Assembly (NCBI RefSeq): GCF_005843925.1 | Contig: NZ_VCBC01000009.1 | Span: 124,001 to 188,000, forward strand | Length of the DNA: 64,000 nt | Origin: Thalassotalea litorea | GTDB lineage: Bacteria > Pseudomonadota > Gammaproteobacteria > Enterobacterales > Alteromonadaceae | Direction: 5' to 3' | Shown: positions 37,598-49,500 of the stretch, one piece after another | Layout of the letters: each line of letters opens with the position of its first letter | How positions within the stretch are numbered: position 1 is the first letter of the stretch | Program-made: the position numbers and the translations under genes | The notes under the pieces: generated by a model | The model's database searches: none | The model's input: only the letters and a program-made list of their open reading frames with translations | Told to the model about the DNA's origin: nothing

Positions 37598-40165
37598 TTA
37601 CAGGGTATCCTTTAACTCATACAAATATTGCAAAGCCTGACGCGGACTTAACGCGTCAACATCTAATGCTTGCAACTTATCAATGACTGGATGGTCTTCA
37701 TTAAAACTAAACTGCACGGGTGAACTTGCCGGTGTCGCCTCACTGCCAAGATTTTTATCAAGCGTTTCCAACTCTTTCAGCCTTTGTTTCGCCCGTTTAA
37801 CCACCGACTTTGGAACACCGGCAAGTTGTGCCACCTGTAACCCGAAACTTTTGCTTGCCGCACCATTTTGTATTGCGTGCATAAAGACGATATTGTCGTC
37901 GTGCTCAACCGCATCCAAATGAATGTTTGCGAGTGAGTCTAATTGATCTGCCAATTGAGTAAGTTCAAAGTAATGGGTAGCAAATAGGGTAAAGGCTTGG
38001 GTTTTTTGCGCCAAATATTCGGCACAGGCCCAGGCCAGAGACAAACCATCATAGGTACTGGTACCGCGACCGATTTCATCCAATAACACTAAACTTTTAT
38101 CGCTTGCATTATGCAGAATATTTGCCGTCTCGGTCATTTCGACCATAAAAGTAGACCGCCCGGATGCTAAATCATCGGATGCACCAATCCGCGTAAAAAT
38201 CCGATCGACAATGCCTATTTTTGCACTTTGTGCCGGTACGAAACTTCCGATATGTGCGAGCAAAACGATCAGCGCGGTTTGTCGCATATAGGTGGATTTA
38301 CCCCCCATATTCGGTCCAGTAATTATCAACATTTGTTGTTGCTTATTAAGCGTTACCGGATTGGCGATAAACGGCTGTTCACTCACCTGTTCTACGACCG
38401 GGTGACGGCCGTCAGTAATATCGATGATACGATTTTCACTAAGTACAGGGACTTGATAATTTAAGGTATTTGCACGCTCGCTTAGATTCGCCAGTACATC
38501 AAGGGTTGCAATACCATCAGCACATCGTTGCAAAGTCTCTATATTTGGTAACAACTGATCGAACAATTCATCATATAGACGCTTTTCCAAAGCAAGGAAG
38601 CGACTCTGTGAACTCAATACTTTCTCTTCATGCACCTTTAGCTCTTCGGTGATATATCGTTCGTTGTTTTTCAGGGTTTGGCGACGAATATATTCTGCAG
38701 GGACCTGATCTGACGATGCTCGACTGATTTCAATAAAAAAGCCATGGACTCGATTGTAACCAACTTTAAGGCTGCTGATCCCGGTGCGCTGACGTTCTTG
38801 CTCTTCAAGGTCCGCCAAAAACTGACTCGCCCCTTGACTGAGATCTCTCAGCTCATCGAGCTCTTGATGATAACCTTCGCGAATGACTCCACCATCACGT
38901 ATTAGCACTGGAGGATTGTCATTAATGGCATTGGTTAGTAAATCATGGAGTGGCTCAATGGGTTGACAGGCAACTTTCAACTCCCGCAATAGCGGGGAAA
39001 GGTCCTCATCTAATAGCGCTTGAATTTCTGGTAACAATCCCAGGGCATTGCGAAGTCGCGCCAAATCTCTGGGGCGGGCACTGCGCAATGCGATACGGGC
39101 GACGATTCGCTCGATATCACCAACGCCTTTAATGACATCATGTAAATCTGGATAAATATCCTGATCAATGAGTCGGGTAATCGCAGTTTGTCGTTGCTTC
39201 AGTTTATTAATGTCGGTTAACGGGCTATGTAACCAACGCTGAAATAAGCGTGACCCCATCGGTGACGCGGTTCGGTCGAGCACACTTGCCAGTGTATTGT
39301 CATGACCACCGGCAAGGTTTTCGGTTAGCTCTAAATTTCTCCGGGTCGCGGCATCAAGGATCACGGCTTCACGATAAGATTGCGCTGTAATGGTGCGTAT
39401 ATGGGGGAGGCTGGTACGTTGTGTGTCTTTCACATATTGCAATAGACAACCGCTGGCGCAAATGCCCAATTGGTACTGTTCTACACCAAAACCCTGCAAA
39501 TCTTGGGTTTCGAATTGTTGCGTTAATAATTTATAGCTGGTCTGGTGATCGTATTCCCAGTCTGGACGACGACGTAATCCCTTAAATGCAGCCAGCGCCT
39601 GGGTATACTCGAAAGATTCTGGGTAAAGTATTTCTGCCGGAGACAGACGTTGCAATTCGGCACTCAGCTGCTCCAACGTTTGTGGTTCACACAAATGAAA
39701 TTTACCAGAACTCATATCCAGGTAGGAAACACCGAATTTATCATGATGGGCATAAACAGATACCAGTAAATTGTCCTGACGGTCCTTTAAAAGCGCTTCG
39801 TCACTTAGGGTCCCAGGTGTGACAATGCGAACAACTTTGCGTTCTACCGGCCCCTTACTTGTGGCCGGATCGCCGACTTGCTCACAGATAGCAACAGATT
39901 CACCTAATGCGACGAGACGTGCCAGATAATTTTCCACCGCATGATAAGGCACCCCAGCCATGGGTATTGCATTACCACCGGTTTTCCCTCTGGCGGTTAA
40001 CGAAATATCCAATAAGTCCGCAGCTTTTTTGGCATCATCAAAAAACAGTTCATAAAAGTCACCCATACGATAGAACACCAGGATGTGCTCGAATTCACTT
40101 TTAATCGTCAGGTATTGGCGCATCATTGGGGTGTGATTTGAAAATTGTTCTGGATTCTGAGTCAT
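37598..40165 (-). CDS. mutS: DNA mismatch repair protein MutS
   Basis: 855 residues, full length. The N-terminal mismatch-recognition domain carries the Phe-x-Glu motif in [15 protein letters not shown] (about residue 36), followed by connector, lever and clamp domains. The ATPase domain has Walker [14 protein letters not shown] (about 617), [15 protein letters not shown], Walker [17 protein letters not shown] (about 690), and [11 protein letters not shown]. It finds mispairs and recruits MutL. It is divergent from recA, as in several Alteromonadales. Confidence 0.98.
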   Translation of the reverse strand: MTQNPEQFSNHTPMMRQYLTIKSEFEHILVFYRMGDFYELFFDDAKKAADLLDISLTARGKTGGNAIPMAGVPYHAVENYLARLVALGESVAICEQVGDPATSKGPVERKVVRIVTPGTLSDEALLKDRQDNLLVSVYAHHDKFGVSYLDMSSGKFHLCEPQTLEQLSAELQRLSPAEILYPESFEYTQALAAFKGLRRRPDWEYDHQTSYKLLTQQFETQDLQGFGVEQYQLGICASGCLLQYVKDTQRTSLPHIRTITAQSYREAVILDAATRRNLELTENLAGGHDNTLASVLDRTASPMGSRLFQRWLHSPLTDINKLKQRQTAITRLIDQDIYPDLHDVIKGVGDIERIVARIALRSARPRDLARLRNALGLLPEIQALLDEDLSPLLRELKVACQPIEPLHDLLTNAINDNPPVLIRDGGVIREGYHQELDELRDLSQGASQFLADLEEQERQRTGISSLKVGYNRVHGFFIEISRASSDQVPAEYIRRQTLKNNERYITEELKVHEEKVLSSQSRFLALEKRLYDELFDQLLPNIETLQRCADGIATLDVLANLSERANTLNYQVPVLSENRIIDITDGRHPVVEQVSEQPFIANPVTLNKQQQMLIITGPNMGGKSTYMRQTALIVLLAHIGSFVPAQSAKIGIVDRIFTRIGASDDLASGRSTFMVEMTETANILHNASDKSLVLLDEIGRGTSTYDGLSLAWACAEYLAQKTQAFTLFATHYFELTQLADQLDSLANIHLDAVEHDDNIVFMHAIQNGAASKSFGLQVAQLAGVPKSVVKRAKQRLKELETLDKNLGSEATPASSPVQFSFNEDHPVIDKLQALDVDALSPRQALQYLYELKDTL

Positions 40166-40449
40166 TAATTTTTCTGTTTCTTGTGAATCTTAGCGGTCAA
40201 TTAGAGCGCCTTTAGATTAGGGACGATTACTGAATTTGATGTTAAAAGATTTGCGCCTTGATAGAAAGCAATAAATACGGATTAAAGGGAATATCAAAAC
40301 CTGTGAATTGCGACTGTTAACCACTGTATAAAGTGCCGTAAATAAGATGTAAATCGCAGGGTTGAAATGATGTGAACTCTGTATCTCTTTGTTTTTGTTG
40401 CCTTTCTGTGTGTCGCAAAATGTTTTTTTTGGTTTTTTTAAATTAGCTA
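40166..40449. other. mutS-recA divergent intergenic region, mutS side
   Basis: About 280 bases before the recA promoter. It is A+T rich with runs of T at 40425-40440 and holds the mutS leader; a GAAAC-type ribosome region lies just before the mutS ATG. The minus-strand frame at 40217-40534 runs through the recA promoter and is not coding. No further operator is seen. Confidence 0.45.
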
Positions 40450-40477
40450 TTGATACTGTACGATTATACAGTATACT
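40450..40477 (+). promoter_or_regulatory. recA promoter with embedded LexA (SOS) box
   Basis: TTGATA (40450-40455) and TATACT (40472-40477) are spaced by 16 bases. The spacer is exactly a LexA box: CTGT (40456-40459), eight bases, ACAG (40468-40471), the gammaproteobacterial consensus CTGT-N8-ACAG, flanked by TA/TA to give an extended dyad. LexA binding would block RNA polymerase directly. The box lies about 50 bases before the recA ATG. Confidence 0.92.
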
Positions 40478-40520
40478 GAGCGAAGTTAATGTATAAACAA
40501 GAATACGATTGGAGAGACTA

Positions 40521-41549
40521 ATGGATACGAACAAAGAAAAGGCCTTATCCGCGGCGTTAAGCCAGATTGAGCGTCAGTTCGGTAAAGGTTCGATTATGAA
40601 GCTGGGTGAGAACCGTAGCATGGATGTAGAGACAATTTCAACGGGTTCGTTGGGGTTGGACATTGCATTAGGTGCTGGTGGTTTGCCAATGGGGCGGGTA
40701 ATTGAAATCTATGGTCCGGAATCCAGTGGTAAAACAACGTTAACATTAGAGGTTATCGCCGAAGCACAGCGCAACGGTAAAGTCTGTGCGTTCGTGGATG
40801 CAGAGCACGCATTGGATCCAATTTATGCCGAAAAATTAGGGGTGAATATTAACGACCTGTTAGTATCTCAACCTGATACGGGTGAGCAGGCATTGGAAAT
40901 CTGCGATATGTTAACTCGCTCAGGTGCGGTTGATGTGATTGTTGTCGACTCGGTTGCAGCACTTACGCCAAAAGCTGAGATTGAAGGTGACATGGGTGAC
41001 AGCCATATGGGTCTGCAGGCACGTATGTTGTCGCAAGCCATGCGCAAATTAACCGGTAACCTGAAACAATCGAATACTATGATGATATTCATCAACCAAA
41101 TTCGGATGAAAATTGGTGTGATGTTCGGAAACCCAGAAACGACAACGGGTGGTAATGCGTTAAAGTTCTACGCATCTGTTCGTCTTGATATCCGCCGGAT
41201 TGGTGCGGTGAAAGAAGGTGATGAAATTACCGGTAATGAAACTCGCGTTAAAGTGGTTAAGAACAAAATTGCACCACCATTTAAGCAAGCGGAATTCCAA
41301 ATTCTTTATGGCGCCGGGATTAACAATCTGGGTGAGCTAATCGACCTGGGTGTAAAACATAAGTTAGTTGAAAAAGCTGGTGCCTGGTACAGCTGTAACG
41401 GTGAGCGTATCGGCCAAGGTAAAGCCAATGCAGGTAAATACCTGCAAGAAAACCCAGCGATGGCGAAGGATATTGATGCCAAGCTTAGAGCTATGTTATT
41501 GACGGCGAATCAAGAAAGCGAAGAGCAAGAAGCTGAAACAGAAGATTAA
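40521..41549 (+). CDS. recA: Recombinase RecA
   Basis: 342 residues from ATG 40521, with GGAGAGA eight bases upstream; the frame's TTG at 40509 is not needed. Motifs: [15 protein letters not shown]-loop [19 protein letters not shown] (about residue 67), [52 protein letters not shown], and an acidic C-terminal tail (EQEAETED). It drives strand exchange and LexA cleavage in the SOS response. The terminator at 41566 ends the transcript before metA. Confidence 0.98.
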   Translation: MDTNKEKALSAALSQIERQFGKGSIMKLGENRSMDVETISTGSLGLDIALGAGGLPMGRVIEIYGPESSGKTTLTLEVIAEAQRNGKVCAFVDAEHALDPIYAEKLGVNINDLLVSQPDTGEQALEICDMLTRSGAVDVIVVDSVAALTPKAEIEGDMGDSHMGLQARMLSQAMRKLTGNLKQSNTMMIFINQIRMKIGVMFGNPETTTGGNALKFYASVRLDIRRIGAVKEGDEITGNETRVKVVKNKIAPPFKQAEFQILYGAGINNLGELIDLGVKHKLVEKAGAWYSCNGERIGQGKANAGKYLQENPAMAKDIDAKLRAMLLTANQESEEQEAETED

Positions 41550-41565
41550 ACGTTAATAACCGTTA

Positions 41566-41594
41566 AAAAAAGCCGCGAAATGCGGCTTTTTTTG
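41566..41594 (+). terminator. recA terminator
   Basis: AAAAAAAGCCGC / GCGGCTTTTTTT stem around loop GAAAT, ending in T residues, 17 bases after the recA stop. Confidence 0.92.
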
Positions 41595-41649
41595 TTTTTA
41601 TATTAACAAATAAACTGGCGACTTTATTTTTACGCAGTTATTGGTGTTT

Positions 41650-41699
41650 AGACGTCTATACGTTTAGATGTTGAAAAGTCTTAATTGATTCAGTAGTAT
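41650..41699 (+). promoter_or_regulatory. metA: metA promoter with tandem MetJ boxes
   Basis: Consecutive 8-base met boxes: AGACGTCT (41650-41657, perfect consensus), ATACGTTT (41658-41665), AGATGTTG (41666-41673) and AAAAGTCT (41674-41681). They overlap the -35 TTGAAA (41671-41676), which is 17 bases from the -10 TAGTAT (41694-41699). MetJ with S-adenosylmethionine would bind cooperatively here and repress metA-metH. Confidence 0.88.
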
Positions 41700-41729
41700 G
41701 GGTGCTTCGCTTGCCTCAGGAGATCCCGC

Positions 41730-42668
41730 ATGCCAATAAAAATTCCCGATCAGTTACCCGCCCTAGAGGTGTTGGGGAATGAAAATATTTTTGTCATGTC
41801 CCATAATCGTGCGAATAATCAAGACATCCGGCCGATGCAAGTAGCGATTCTGAATTTAATGCCAAATAAAATCGAGGCTGAAATTCAGATCTTAAGAATG
41901 CTTTCCAATACACCGTTACAAATCAATATTGAATTGCTGCGTCTGCATTTGAATGAGTCCAAGAATACGCCTAAGGCACACCTTGACCAATTTTATCGTC
42001 TGTTCGATGACGTCAAACACAAACATTACGATGGCTTAATCATCACCGGCGCTCCTCTTGGGCAACTCGACTATGAACAAGTGTTGTACTGGGACAAGAT
42101 TTGCGAGATGTTTGATTGGGCGAAAACCAATGTCACATCCACGATGTTCTCTTGCTGGGCAGCCCACGCTGCGGTGTATCATTTTTATGGAATTAATCGA
42201 CAATTGAGAGCGGAAAAGCTTTCTGGCGTTTACAAACACTGCACCAGACTTCCAAAAGAAGAACTAACCCGTGGTTTCGATGAGTCTTTTGTTGTTCCTC
42301 ATTCTCGTTTTGGTGAGGTGAAACCTGAAGTCTATGCCAGTGTCGATGAATTATCCATCCTTGCTGACTCCGAGGAAGCAGGGGCATATCTGGTTGCCAG
42401 TAAAGACAAAAAATTTGTGTTTGTTACCGGACACCCGGAATATGATACAACCACATTAAAGGATGAGTATTGGCGGGATATCAATGCCAGCTTATCGCCA
42501 TCACTGCCGGTAAATTACTTTCCGTTAAATGATCCTGAACAAGTGCCTGCGAATAACTGGCGCAGCCATGGTAGTCTGTTGTTCAGTAACTGGCTCAATT
42601 ATTACGTTTATCAAATTACTCCATACGTCCTGGATGTCGATGGACCATTTTCAGAAATAGGAAATTAG
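41730..42668 (+). CDS. metA: Homoserine O-succinyltransferase
   Basis: 312 residues. It acylates homoserine in the first committed step of methionine synthesis. Active-site Cys lies in [19 protein letters not shown] (about residue 142), the catalytic His/Glu pair in [12 protein letters not shown] (about 235-237). GAPLGQLDY keeps Gly where acetyl-CoA-using homologues carry Glu, which predicts succinyl-CoA as donor. CAGGAG lies seven bases before the ATG. metH follows after 5 bases. Confidence 0.96.
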   Translation: MPIKIPDQLPALEVLGNENIFVMSHNRANNQDIRPMQVAILNLMPNKIEAEIQILRMLSNTPLQINIELLRLHLNESKNTPKAHLDQFYRLFDDVKHKHYDGLIITGAPLGQLDYEQVLYWDKICEMFDWAKTNVTSTMFSCWAAHAAVYHFYGINRQLRAEKLSGVYKHCTRLPKEELTRGFDESFVVPHSRFGEVKPEVYASVDELSILADSEEAGAYLVASKDKKFVFVTGHPEYDTTTLKDEYWRDINASLSPSLPVNYFPLNDPEQVPANNWRSHGSLLFSNWLNYYVYQITPYVLDVDGPFSEIGN

Positions 42669-42673
42669 CAGTA

Positions 42674-45600
42674 ATGTCCAATGCCTCTAATCTTTTCCAA
42701 AAACATTTAAATGAACGAATATTAGTGCTCGATGGTGCCATGGGTACCATGATCCAAAATCATAAATTAAGCGAAGCGGATTTTCGTGGCCAGCGGTTTA
42801 AAGACTGGTGCTGTGATGTTAAAGGTAACAATGACCTTTTAGTACTCACGCAAGAAAAAATCATTGCCGACATTCATCGTGAGTATCTGCTAGCTGGCGC
42901 TGATATTATTGAAACTAATACTTTTAATGCGACTTCCATTGCTATGGCGGATTACGAAATGGAAAGCATTAGCCGGGAAATTAACTTGGCTGCGGCGCAA
43001 ATCGCTCGCCAGGTAGCCGATGAAGTTACCGCGCAGCAACCACACAAACCACGTTTTGTTGCAGGGGTCTTAGGGCCAACGAATCGTACCTGTTCGATTT
43101 CGCCTGACGTGAATAACCCCGCATTTCGAAATGTTGACTTTGACGAGCTGAAAGAGGCTTATATTGAATCGACGCTCGCGTTAATTGAAGGTGGCGCTGA
43201 TTTGATTATGATCGAAACCATTTTCGATACCTTGAACGCGAAAGCGGCGATTGTCGCTGTTGAGGAAGTTTTCGAATCAAACGATTTACGGTTACCGGTG
43301 ATGATCTCCGGGACAATCACTGATGCTTCTGGTCGAACCTTATCGGGACAAACCACGGAAGCGTTTTACAATTCACTACGCCATGCCAAACCGATTTCAT
43401 TTGGTCTTAACTGCGCACTGGGACCTGTTGAATTACGTCAGTATATCGAAGAGCTTTCCCGGATCAGTGAATCCGCGGTCAGTGCACACCCTAATGCTGG
43501 TTTACCAAACGCCTTTGGTGAATACGACTTTACCGTAGAAGATATGAATGCGCATATTCAAGAATGGGCAGAATCTGGATTTTTAAACATTGTTGGTGGT
43601 TGTTGCGGTACTACCCCAGCACACATCAAAGGCATTGCCGATACGGTCGCGAATATTAGGCCACGACACATTGAAGAAAAACCCGTGGCCTGTCGTTTAT
43701 CTGGGCTGGAAGCGTTAAATATTAATGAAGATAGTTTGTTTTTAAACGTTGGTGAGCGTACTAATGTGACAGGCTCTGCAATATTTCGTCGTTTGATCAC
43801 CGATGAAAAATACGATGAAGCGATAGCCGTTGCTTTGCAACAGGTGGAAAATGGCGCGCAGATTATCGATATCAATATGGATGAAGGCATGCTGGACTCC
43901 AAAGGGGCGATGATCACGTTTTTAAACTTGATTGCTGGAGAGCCGGATATCGCCAAGGTACCGATTATGCTCGACTCCTCCAAGTGGGACATTCTTGAAG
44001 CCGGGTTAAAGTGCATTCAAGGTAAGGGGATTGTCAATTCAATATCCTTAAAAGAAGGTGAAACGTCATTTCGCCAACAGGCGAATATTATTCGTCGTTA
44101 TGGTGCTGCGGTAATTGTTATGGCATTTGATGAGGTCGGCCAGGCGGATACCCGAGACCGTAAAGTTGAAATTTGCCAGCGAGCCTACCGTATTCTGGTC
44201 GATGAAATCGGATTCCCACCGGAAGATATCATTTTTGACCCCAACATTTTTGCCATTGCCACGGGTATCGAAGAGCATAATAACTATGCGGTTGATTTTA
44301 TTGAAGCAACCGCCGAGATCAAGAAATCCTTACCCTATGCGATGATTTCTGGTGGCGTATCGAATGTGTCGTTTTCGTTCCGTGGTAATAACCCCGTGCG
44401 CGAAGCGATCCATGCGGTATTCCTCTACCATGCAATTAAACAAGGCATGGACATGGGGATCGTTAATGCCGGACAGTTAGCGATCTATCAGGACATCCCT
44501 CAGGATCTGTTAACCGCAGTCGAAGACGTAGTGCAAAATAAAGACGATGGGGCCACGGAACGCTTACTGGATGTTGCTGAGCAATATCGGGGGCAAAAAT
44601 CCGGGGCGACCAGTAAAGCGGATCTTACCTGGCGTGAATTGCCGGTCAATAAGCGCCTTGAGCATGCCCTAGTCAAAGGCATCAATGAATTTATTGTTGA
44701 AGATACCGAAGAGGCGCGCGTTCAGGCAACGCGACCTTTGGATGTGATTGAAGGGCCATTAATGGATGGCATGAATGTCGTTGGTGATTTATTTGGCGAA
44801 GGACAAATGTTTCTGCCTCAGGTGGTGAAATCTGCGCGGGTTATGAAACAGGCGGTGGCACATTTGCAACCTTATATTGAGTTGGAAAAAACCGAAGTTA
44901 GCTCTAACGGTAAGGTGCTGTTGGCAACCGTTAAAGGCGATGTTCACGATATCGGTAAAAACATCGTCGGCGTGGTACTGCAATGTAATAATTTTGATGT
45001 GATCGATCTTGGCGTTATGGTGTCTTGTGAAAAAATTCTTCAGGTTGCTAAAGAAGAGAATGTTGATGTGATTGGTTTATCCGGTTTGATCACCCCAAGT
45101 CTCGATGAAATGGTGCATGTGGCGTCAGAAATGCAGCGCCAGGGGTTTGATATACCACTATTGATTGGTGGTGCCACCACTTCGAAAGCGCATACGGCGG
45201 TAAAAATTGAGCAAAATTACGATCACGGTGTGGTATACGTGCCCAATGCATCACGCAGCGTATCGGTTGTTTCATCGTTGTTATCCCGTGAATTAAAGAC
45301 GCCGCTATTAGAGCGAATGACCCGTGAGTATCAAACCATTCGTGAGCGACACGCGAAGAAAGGTCCTCGTTCAAACTTAGTGAGTTTCGATGATGCCAAA
45401 AATAATCGCTTTCCCCTTAGCTTTGACCAATACACCCCGAAAACACCAAATAAACTTGGCGTTACGGTTCTTGATGATTTGGATTTGAGTGCGATTCGCA
45501 ACTACATTGACTGGACGCCTTTCTTTTTAACCTGGCAGTTATCCGGCAAGTATCCAAAAATACTGGAACATCCATTAATTGGGGAAGAGGCGCAAAAGCT

Positions 45601-46351
45601 GTTCAATGATGCCAATGCAATGCTCGATGATATTGTGGCAAACAAATTGATTCAGGCCAAAGCTGTAATTGGCTTGTTCCCGGCGTACCGAGATGGCGAA
45701 GATATTCAGGTGTTCGGTGACGATGAAAAGCAAGACTGTTTGATGACCTTGTGTCAGCTTCGTCAGCAAACCGAGAAAAAAGCCGGGCAGTTTAACCGTT
45801 GTTTGAGTGATTATATTGCCAGTAAAGAGCAGGGTATTGATGACTATATTGGTGCCTTTGCGGTGTCTGCCGGATTTGGGGCAGATGAACTGGTAAAAGC
45901 CTATGATGAAAAACACGATACTTATAACAGTATTCTGTTAAAAGCGGTAGCCGACCGGTTAGCCGAAGCCAGTGCTGAATATTTGCATGAGCAAGTACGT
46001 ACTCACTTCTGGGGTTATGCAGAGGGTGAAACCTTTGACAACGAAGCCTTGATCCGTGAACAGTATCAAGGGATCCGCCCCGCGCCGGGATATCCCGCCT
46101 GTCCTGAGCACACCGAAAAAGGTAAGCTTTGGTCGCTACTCGAGGTCGAGAACAACATCGGTATGGAATTAACCTCGAGCTATGCAATGTGGCCGGGCGC
46201 TGCGGTTAGCGGTTGGTATTTTGCCCATCCAGATAGCAAGTATTTTGCGGTTGCCAAAATTGATAAAGTACAAGCACAAAGCTACGCAGAGCGCAAAGGC
46301 ATGGATCTGGCAGATGCCGAGAAATGGCTGGCACCGAATCTTGACGATTAA
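42674..46351 (+). CDS. metH: Cobalamin-dependent methionine synthase
   Basis: 1225 residues with all four modules. Homocysteine-binding domain: [11 protein letters not shown], zinc cysteines in GLNCALGP and [10 protein letters not shown] (about 309). Pterin-binding domain ~350-620 ([14 protein letters not shown]). Cobalamin domain ~650-890 with the axial-His motif [13 protein letters not shown] (about 756) and [12 protein letters not shown]-terminal AdoMet reactivation domain with [11 protein letters not shown]. It makes methionine from homocysteine and methyl-tetrahydrofolate using B12. It is 5 bases downstream of metA and so probably falls under the same MetJ promoter. Confidence 0.98.
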   Translation: MSNASNLFQKHLNERILVLDGAMGTMIQNHKLSEADFRGQRFKDWCCDVKGNNDLLVLTQEKIIADIHREYLLAGADIIETNTFNATSIAMADYEMESISREINLAAAQIARQVADEVTAQQPHKPRFVAGVLGPTNRTCSISPDVNNPAFRNVDFDELKEAYIESTLALIEGGADLIMIETIFDTLNAKAAIVAVEEVFESNDLRLPVMISGTITDASGRTLSGQTTEAFYNSLRHAKPISFGLNCALGPVELRQYIEELSRISESAVSAHPNAGLPNAFGEYDFTVEDMNAHIQEWAESGFLNIVGGCCGTTPAHIKGIADTVANIRPRHIEEKPVACRLSGLEALNINEDSLFLNVGERTNVTGSAIFRRLITDEKYDEAIAVALQQVENGAQIIDINMDEGMLDSKGAMITFLNLIAGEPDIAKVPIMLDSSKWDILEAGLKCIQGKGIVNSISLKEGETSFRQQANIIRRYGAAVIVMAFDEVGQADTRDRKVEICQRAYRILVDEIGFPPEDIIFDPNIFAIATGIEEHNNYAVDFIEATAEIKKSLPYAMISGGVSNVSFSFRGNNPVREAIHAVFLYHAIKQGMDMGIVNAGQLAIYQDIPQDLLTAVEDVVQNKDDGATERLLDVAEQYRGQKSGATSKADLTWRELPVNKRLEHALVKGINEFIVEDTEEARVQATRPLDVIEGPLMDGMNVVGDLFGEGQMFLPQVVKSARVMKQAVAHLQPYIELEKTEVSSNGKVLLATVKGDVHDIGKNIVGVVLQCNNFDVIDLGVMVSCEKILQVAKEENVDVIGLSGLITPSLDEMVHVASEMQRQGFDIPLLIGGATTSKAHTAVKIEQNYDHGVVYVPNASRSVSVVSSLLSRELKTPLLERMTREYQTIRERHAKKGPRSNLVSFDDAKNNRFPLSFDQYTPKTPNKLGVTVLDDLDLSAIRNYIDWTPFFLTWQLSGKYPKILEHPLIGEEAQKLFNDANAMLDDIVANKLIQAKAVIGLFPAYRDGEDIQVFGDDEKQDCLMTLCQLRQQTEKKAGQFNRCLSDYIASKEQGIDDYIGAFAVSAGFGADELVKAYDEKHDTYNSILLKAVADRLAEASAEYLHEQVRTHFWGYAEGETFDNEALIREQYQGIRPAPGYPACPEHTEKGKLWSLLEVENNIGMELTSSYAMWPGAAVSGWYFAHPDSKYFAVAKIDKVQAQSYAERKGMDLADAEKWLAPNLDD

Positions 46352-46439
46352 GCCGCGACGAAAGTGTCAAATTAACGACGTCGTGCGGCAGCCGTCATAG
46401 CTATATTGATAAAACCGTAAAACGACAATCAATAAAACA

Positions 46440-46473
46440 AAAACAGGGCATCGAATGATGCCCTGTTTTTGTC
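46440..46473. terminator. Bidirectional terminator between metH and tricorn-like protease
   Basis: AAAACAGGGCATC / GATGCCCTGTTTT, a 13-bp perfect stem with loop GAAT, has A residues on the left and T residues on the right, so it can end both convergent transcripts. Confidence 0.92.
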
Positions 46474-46522
46474 TGTTTCCCTTATTGGTTTATGTCTTTG
46501 CTGGTGTCGATTCAGCCGAGAA

Positions 46523-49500
46523 TTAGTTTGCCGCGTGTTTTTGGATATCTGCAGCGGGACCGGATTTTGGCATCGGCTTCGCTTTTAGTTTCTTCACCGG
46601 CTGTTGCTTCATTTTTTCCTTTAGGTATTCGATGCCCGCTTGCAGTTGCGCATCGGTGCCAGTAAATGTTGCATAAGGGAGATTATCCACGTCAATGTCT
46701 GGTGATACACCTGTGCCCTCGACCACCCACTCTCCTTGCAACGAGTACTGAGGCAATTCAGCAACGCGTGCCATACCATTATCACTTAAGCGATTTCGTC
46801 CGGTAAGCCATACGCCTGCGCCAGAGGTCTGCTTTCCAATCAATGGCGCCAGACCAAGCGATTTTATTGCCGCTGCGAAGGTCTCACCATCGGAATACGT
46901 TAATTGGTCGGTCAGGACGACTAGATGACCTCGAAAGGTTTGTTGCATATTCGTCGTTGGCGTATTGTCTCTTTCCTGCCAGAACATCCACGCCTGACGC
47001 AGCAGTTTTTCAATGAGCCAGCTGTCGATATTACCGCCACGATTGCGACGCACATCGATAATGAGCGCGTCTTTATCAAAGTTTGCGTAAAACTCCCGGG
47101 CAAAGTGATTAATATCATTACTGGTCATTGCGTTCATATGCAGATAGCCAATGTCATCCCCGGCTTTTGCGACGATTTTTTGGTTATGGTCTACCCAATC
47201 TAGGTAGCGCAATGATGCGTCTTGGCGGGTGCTGCCGGGTATAATCACGGTTTGGTGTGAAGTCTTATCTCGTTTGATGGTCAGCAGTACTTGCTTACCC
47301 GCCTTGTTGCGCAACGCTTTGTGCATATCGACCAAAGTTGCAACGCTGTTATTATTAATGTGAGTAATGATATCGCCAACTTGTGCATTAACTTCGGCTT
47401 TAGCCAATGGTGATGCGAGTGCGGGTAACTCCGGATCAGTCTGATAGATGGCATCAATTTGAATACCGTCGTTTACTTCCAGAAAACGCCCACCAAGAAC
47501 ACTGCCTTTAGCCGCGTCTTTATTTATTGGCATATCACCGCCACGAACCTGTGAGTGCAGAGCATTTAGCTCACCCATCATCTGCGCAAAGATATCATTT
47601 AGCTCATCACGGGAAGTGATGCGGTTGACCAGTGGCTGATATTTCTGTTTGGTTGCCTGCCAATCCAGGCCACGCATATTGCTATCAAATAAAAACTCAC
47701 GGTGCATTAACCAGGCGTCCTGGAATAGTTGCTGCCATTCATCTATCGGAGCAAAAGACACCTGCCATTGGTTGCTGTTTACCTTCGCTTTGTTGAGGTT
47801 TTTCGGTGCTGTAGCCGTGGCATCGGTGATAAAGATGTCATTTGTCTTACCTGCCTTTTTGACAACGGCTAATTGCTTGCCATTGTCCGCCAATTGAAAA
47901 CCGACCACGTCCTTAATAAATGTCTCAACTTTCGGTTCTATTTGGTCAAATTTAACAAACTGAATGTCCCGTTTACCGGCGTTGCTCTCAAGCAGGTACA
48001 AGCCAGAGTCACTCGAGGCAAGGGCAGAATAATTGCCATTTTTTATGGGTGCCTGATATAAGGTATCGGTGATCCCCTGCCAGTTTAGTTCGGGTTTGTT
48101 CTTGCTCTTGCTCTGCTCGTCTTCGGTTTGGTTATTGCTAACCTCGTTAAGCTCATTTGGTTTAGCAAAGGCAAACTTTGCCTCTTTGTTTAGTGGATAG
48201 GCAAATACCAGGCCGCGTTTATCAAACGCAGGCCCCATGTTTCTGTCGCCCCATGGCGAACGCGGATTTGAGGCAAAATGACGTTGTGAAATAAAGTAAA
48301 TCCAGTTGCCGTCCCGGGTAAACGCTGGTGAAAAGTCTTCGTATTTGTCACTGCCGATAAATTGCTCTTGGTTGCGCTCCAGAGAATACAGGCGGATACT
48401 ACTGCGTTGTCGTTCACTGTGGGCGCCTGCGATAGCGATCAATTTGCTGTCCGGTGACCAGACTATCGAGTCAAACCCTGAAAAACCGACCCCTTGGTCG
48501 GCGATTTTGGTGTTTTTTCGTGTTTGCAAATCAAGCAACCACAAATTACCGTCGCGATCGTCATGGGCAAGATACTGACCATCGGGAGACGGGTATAGGT
48601 TCCAGCGAAAAGTATTGCCATCTTGAGTTAACTGCTGGCCTTTATCACCGCCACTGGTGGCAAAACGCCAAATTTCCTGTTCGCCGCTGGTGTCATTGAT
48701 GGCATAAACGTACTTACCGTCGTTGGACAGAACTGCCGAGCGCGTGCGACTTTGCTCTGGAGTCGAAATTTCTGATAGTCGGGTGTTGTTCAGTCCTCCT
48801 ACTGCAAGCTTTCCTCGGGCAGTAATCACGACGCGTTTGCCGTTGCCCGCAATCGCGGCATCATTGAAGTAATTCATTGGTGTATTTAACCAACGCTCCT
48901 GGCGCTGTGCAAAATCGGACGTCAGGCTTATATCCAGGACAGTACTCTTATTTGTATCGAGATCTAACTGGTGGATATCCGCACCTAACTGGTACACCAC
49001 TTGGTTTTGATGATTCGAAGCGAGGCGGATTTCCCAGTCTTGATGAAAGGTTAATTGCGTCTTATTGGCACCGTCAAAATCCATTGACCACAAATTAGCG
49101 CTACCGCTCTGGTCGGAAATAAACACGACTTTATTTTTGTAAACCATAGGTTCACGAACCGATGCCTGATGATCCTGAGTCAACGGTTTGGCTTCTTGTG
49201 ACGAGCCAAGTCTCCACCGCCATATTTGTCCCTGAGCGCCGCCGCGATATACCCGGGAATTATCGCCGGTTACTTGCAGGCCAAAACGGGTAAAGAAAAG
49301 ATATTTTCCATCACGGCTTACCGAGCCCTCGATGGCATCTGCTAACGGCAATTTATTGACTTTAAGCGTACCAGGGGTGACGGTTTTTAAGGTCCAGTAA
49401 TTTGCCGGTCCAAAGCCGGAGTCGGTTGCATAAAGCACATCACCATTTTGGGTCCAGCCTTGAACCCGAACTCGAGAATTCTCATAGGTTAGCCGCTTTG

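Noticed and set aside
41595..41729. SAM riboswitch before metA
   Set aside because: The gap is short, unstructured and fully explained by the MetJ boxes and sigma-70 promoter.
46921..49098. Several 60-92 codon plus-strand frames within the tricorn-like gene
   Set aside because: Shadows of a well-supported 1091-residue gene on the other strand.
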